This document shows, piece by piece, positions 63,433 to 64,000 of a DNA stretch of 64,000 nucleotides (its first letter is position 1; every line of letters starts with the position of its first letter). The translations under genes and the position numbers were made by a program. Source of the DNA: an uncultured Photobacterium sp. (GTDB lineage: Bacteria > Pseudomonadota > Gammaproteobacteria > Enterobacterales > Vibrionaceae); NCBI RefSeq assembly GCF_947502415.1, contig NZ_CANMZV010000001.1:124001-188000 (forward strand). The letters are read 5' to 3'. The notes under the pieces are model-generated. The model ran no database searches and was not told the origin of the DNA. It was given only the letters and a program-made list of their open reading frames with translations.

Positions 63433-64000
63433 AATCCTGCTCCAGTAACTCGATGATAGCTTGCTGATGAACTGCCGTTTCGGCATTAAATGTCCTTGGT
63501 GGGGGTGTGAGCGGGACCTCCAGACTGGTTAGCTGCGCGGGCTTACCGGACATAACATAGATACTATGTCCTAGACGTAATGCTTCCTGGGGATCATGAG
63601 TGATCAGCAGTACGGTACAACCTTTTAACAGCTGAGCTGAAAGATTCTGCAGTTTATAGCGGGTAACGGCATCTAAAGCAGAGAAGGGTTCATCCATCAG
63701 CACCAGCGATTTGTTCTGCATCAGTGTTCTGGCAAGGGCAACCCGTTGGCGCATTCCCCCTGAGAGTTGTTGCGGCATTGCTGATGCGTATTGTTTAAGA
63801 TCAATAGCTTCTAGTAGTTCAATGGCTTTATCCGTTTCTGATTTCGTCGCTGAAGCTTGGTTTGGACGAATGCCCAACCGTTGACTTAAACATACGTTAT
63901 CTAACACAGTGAGCCATGGCAGCAGGAGATCTTGCTGTGCCATATAGGCAATACGGTTCGATAATGGTTGGTTATCTGAGGTAATAAGCTCGCCGCTCCA
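63425..64000 (-). CDS. thiZ: Thiamine-precursor ABC transporter ATPase (ThiZ-like), partial
   Basis: The frame is open to the right edge, so the N-terminus with Walker A is outside the window; 191 residues are seen. Visible are the Q-loop RIAYMAQQDLLLPWLTVLDN, signature QLSGGMRQRVALARTLM, Walker B LVLMDEPFSALD and the H-loop VLLITHDPQEAL. The Met within AYMAQQ (63943) is not the start. It is the first visible gene of the ATPase-permease-ThiY-TenA operon; any TPP riboswitch would lie beyond the window. Confidence 0.92.
   Translation of the reverse strand, partial: WSGELITSDNQPLSNRIAYMAQQDLLLPWLTVLDNVCLSQRLGIRPNQASATKSETDKAIELLEAIDLKQYASAMPQQLSGGMRQRVALARTLMQNKSLVLMDEPFSALDAVTRYKLQNLSAQLLKGCTVLLITHDPQEALRLGHSIYVMSGKPAQLTSLEVPLTPPPRTFNAETAVHQQAIIELLEQDYG

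Overview
The window reads as a chromosomal stretch of a marine gammaproteobacterium of the Vibrionaceae, most likely Photobacterium or a close relative. The grounds are the malT / malP-malQ-glgB arrangement, the secreted lipase with its foldase, PhoPQ-like regulators, many chemoreceptors and c-di-GMP proteins, and several small Vibrionaceae-type hypothetical genes. The genus is an inference; no rRNA or tRNA gene lies in the window.

Layout. 1-10.6 kb: a DUF4336 fragment, malT, and the malP-malQ-glgB operon behind a cluster of MalT boxes. 10.7-12.4 kb: an Aer-type aerotaxis receptor behind a consensus FNR site. 12.4-17.5 kb: a membrane protein with a DHp-like helix, lipase plus foldase, and an ABC-class ATPase. 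17.6-22.1 kb: an overlapping PepSY / response regulator / PhoQ-like kinase operon, then a dCache chemoreceptor. 22.1-25.7 kb: a periplasmic ATP-dependent DNA ligase, a PTS EIIC-like protein, a coiled-coil protein and a cupin. 25.7-27.1 kb: a decaying zone with a dead amino-acid antiporter and remnants of two transposases (IS110 and IS3 types). 27.2-36.3 kb: an FAD oxidoreductase under a Fur-like site, a REC-CheC plus PAS gene pair, an OmpA-type porin, an M48 lipoprotein protease, a thioesterase and assorted small genes.

36.4-50.5 kb is the most remarkable block: a complete E. coli-type (type II) cellulose locus, bcsEFG on the minus strand diverging from bcsRQABZC on the plus strand. The 54-codon bcsF is included. 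The block is visibly AT-rich compared with its flanks. It carries simple-sequence tracts: a run of ten C in the 3' end of bcsE just before the bcsE/bcsF stop-start overlap, and six GAAGGT repeats at the TPR/barrel junction of bcsC. The PilZ motif of BcsA and the RxxD motif of BcsE are intact, so cellulose synthesis and phosphoethanolamine decoration should respond to c-di-GMP. A REC-GGDEF protein lies 5 kb downstream.

50.5-64 kb: a fatty-acid cis/trans isomerase with a CadC/ToxR-like membrane regulator upstream, housekeeping genes (yceH, GIY-YIG, yaeQ, ydcF), two glutathione transferases, and a thiamine-precursor salvage operon (ABC ATPase, permease, binding protein, TenA) that runs off the right edge.
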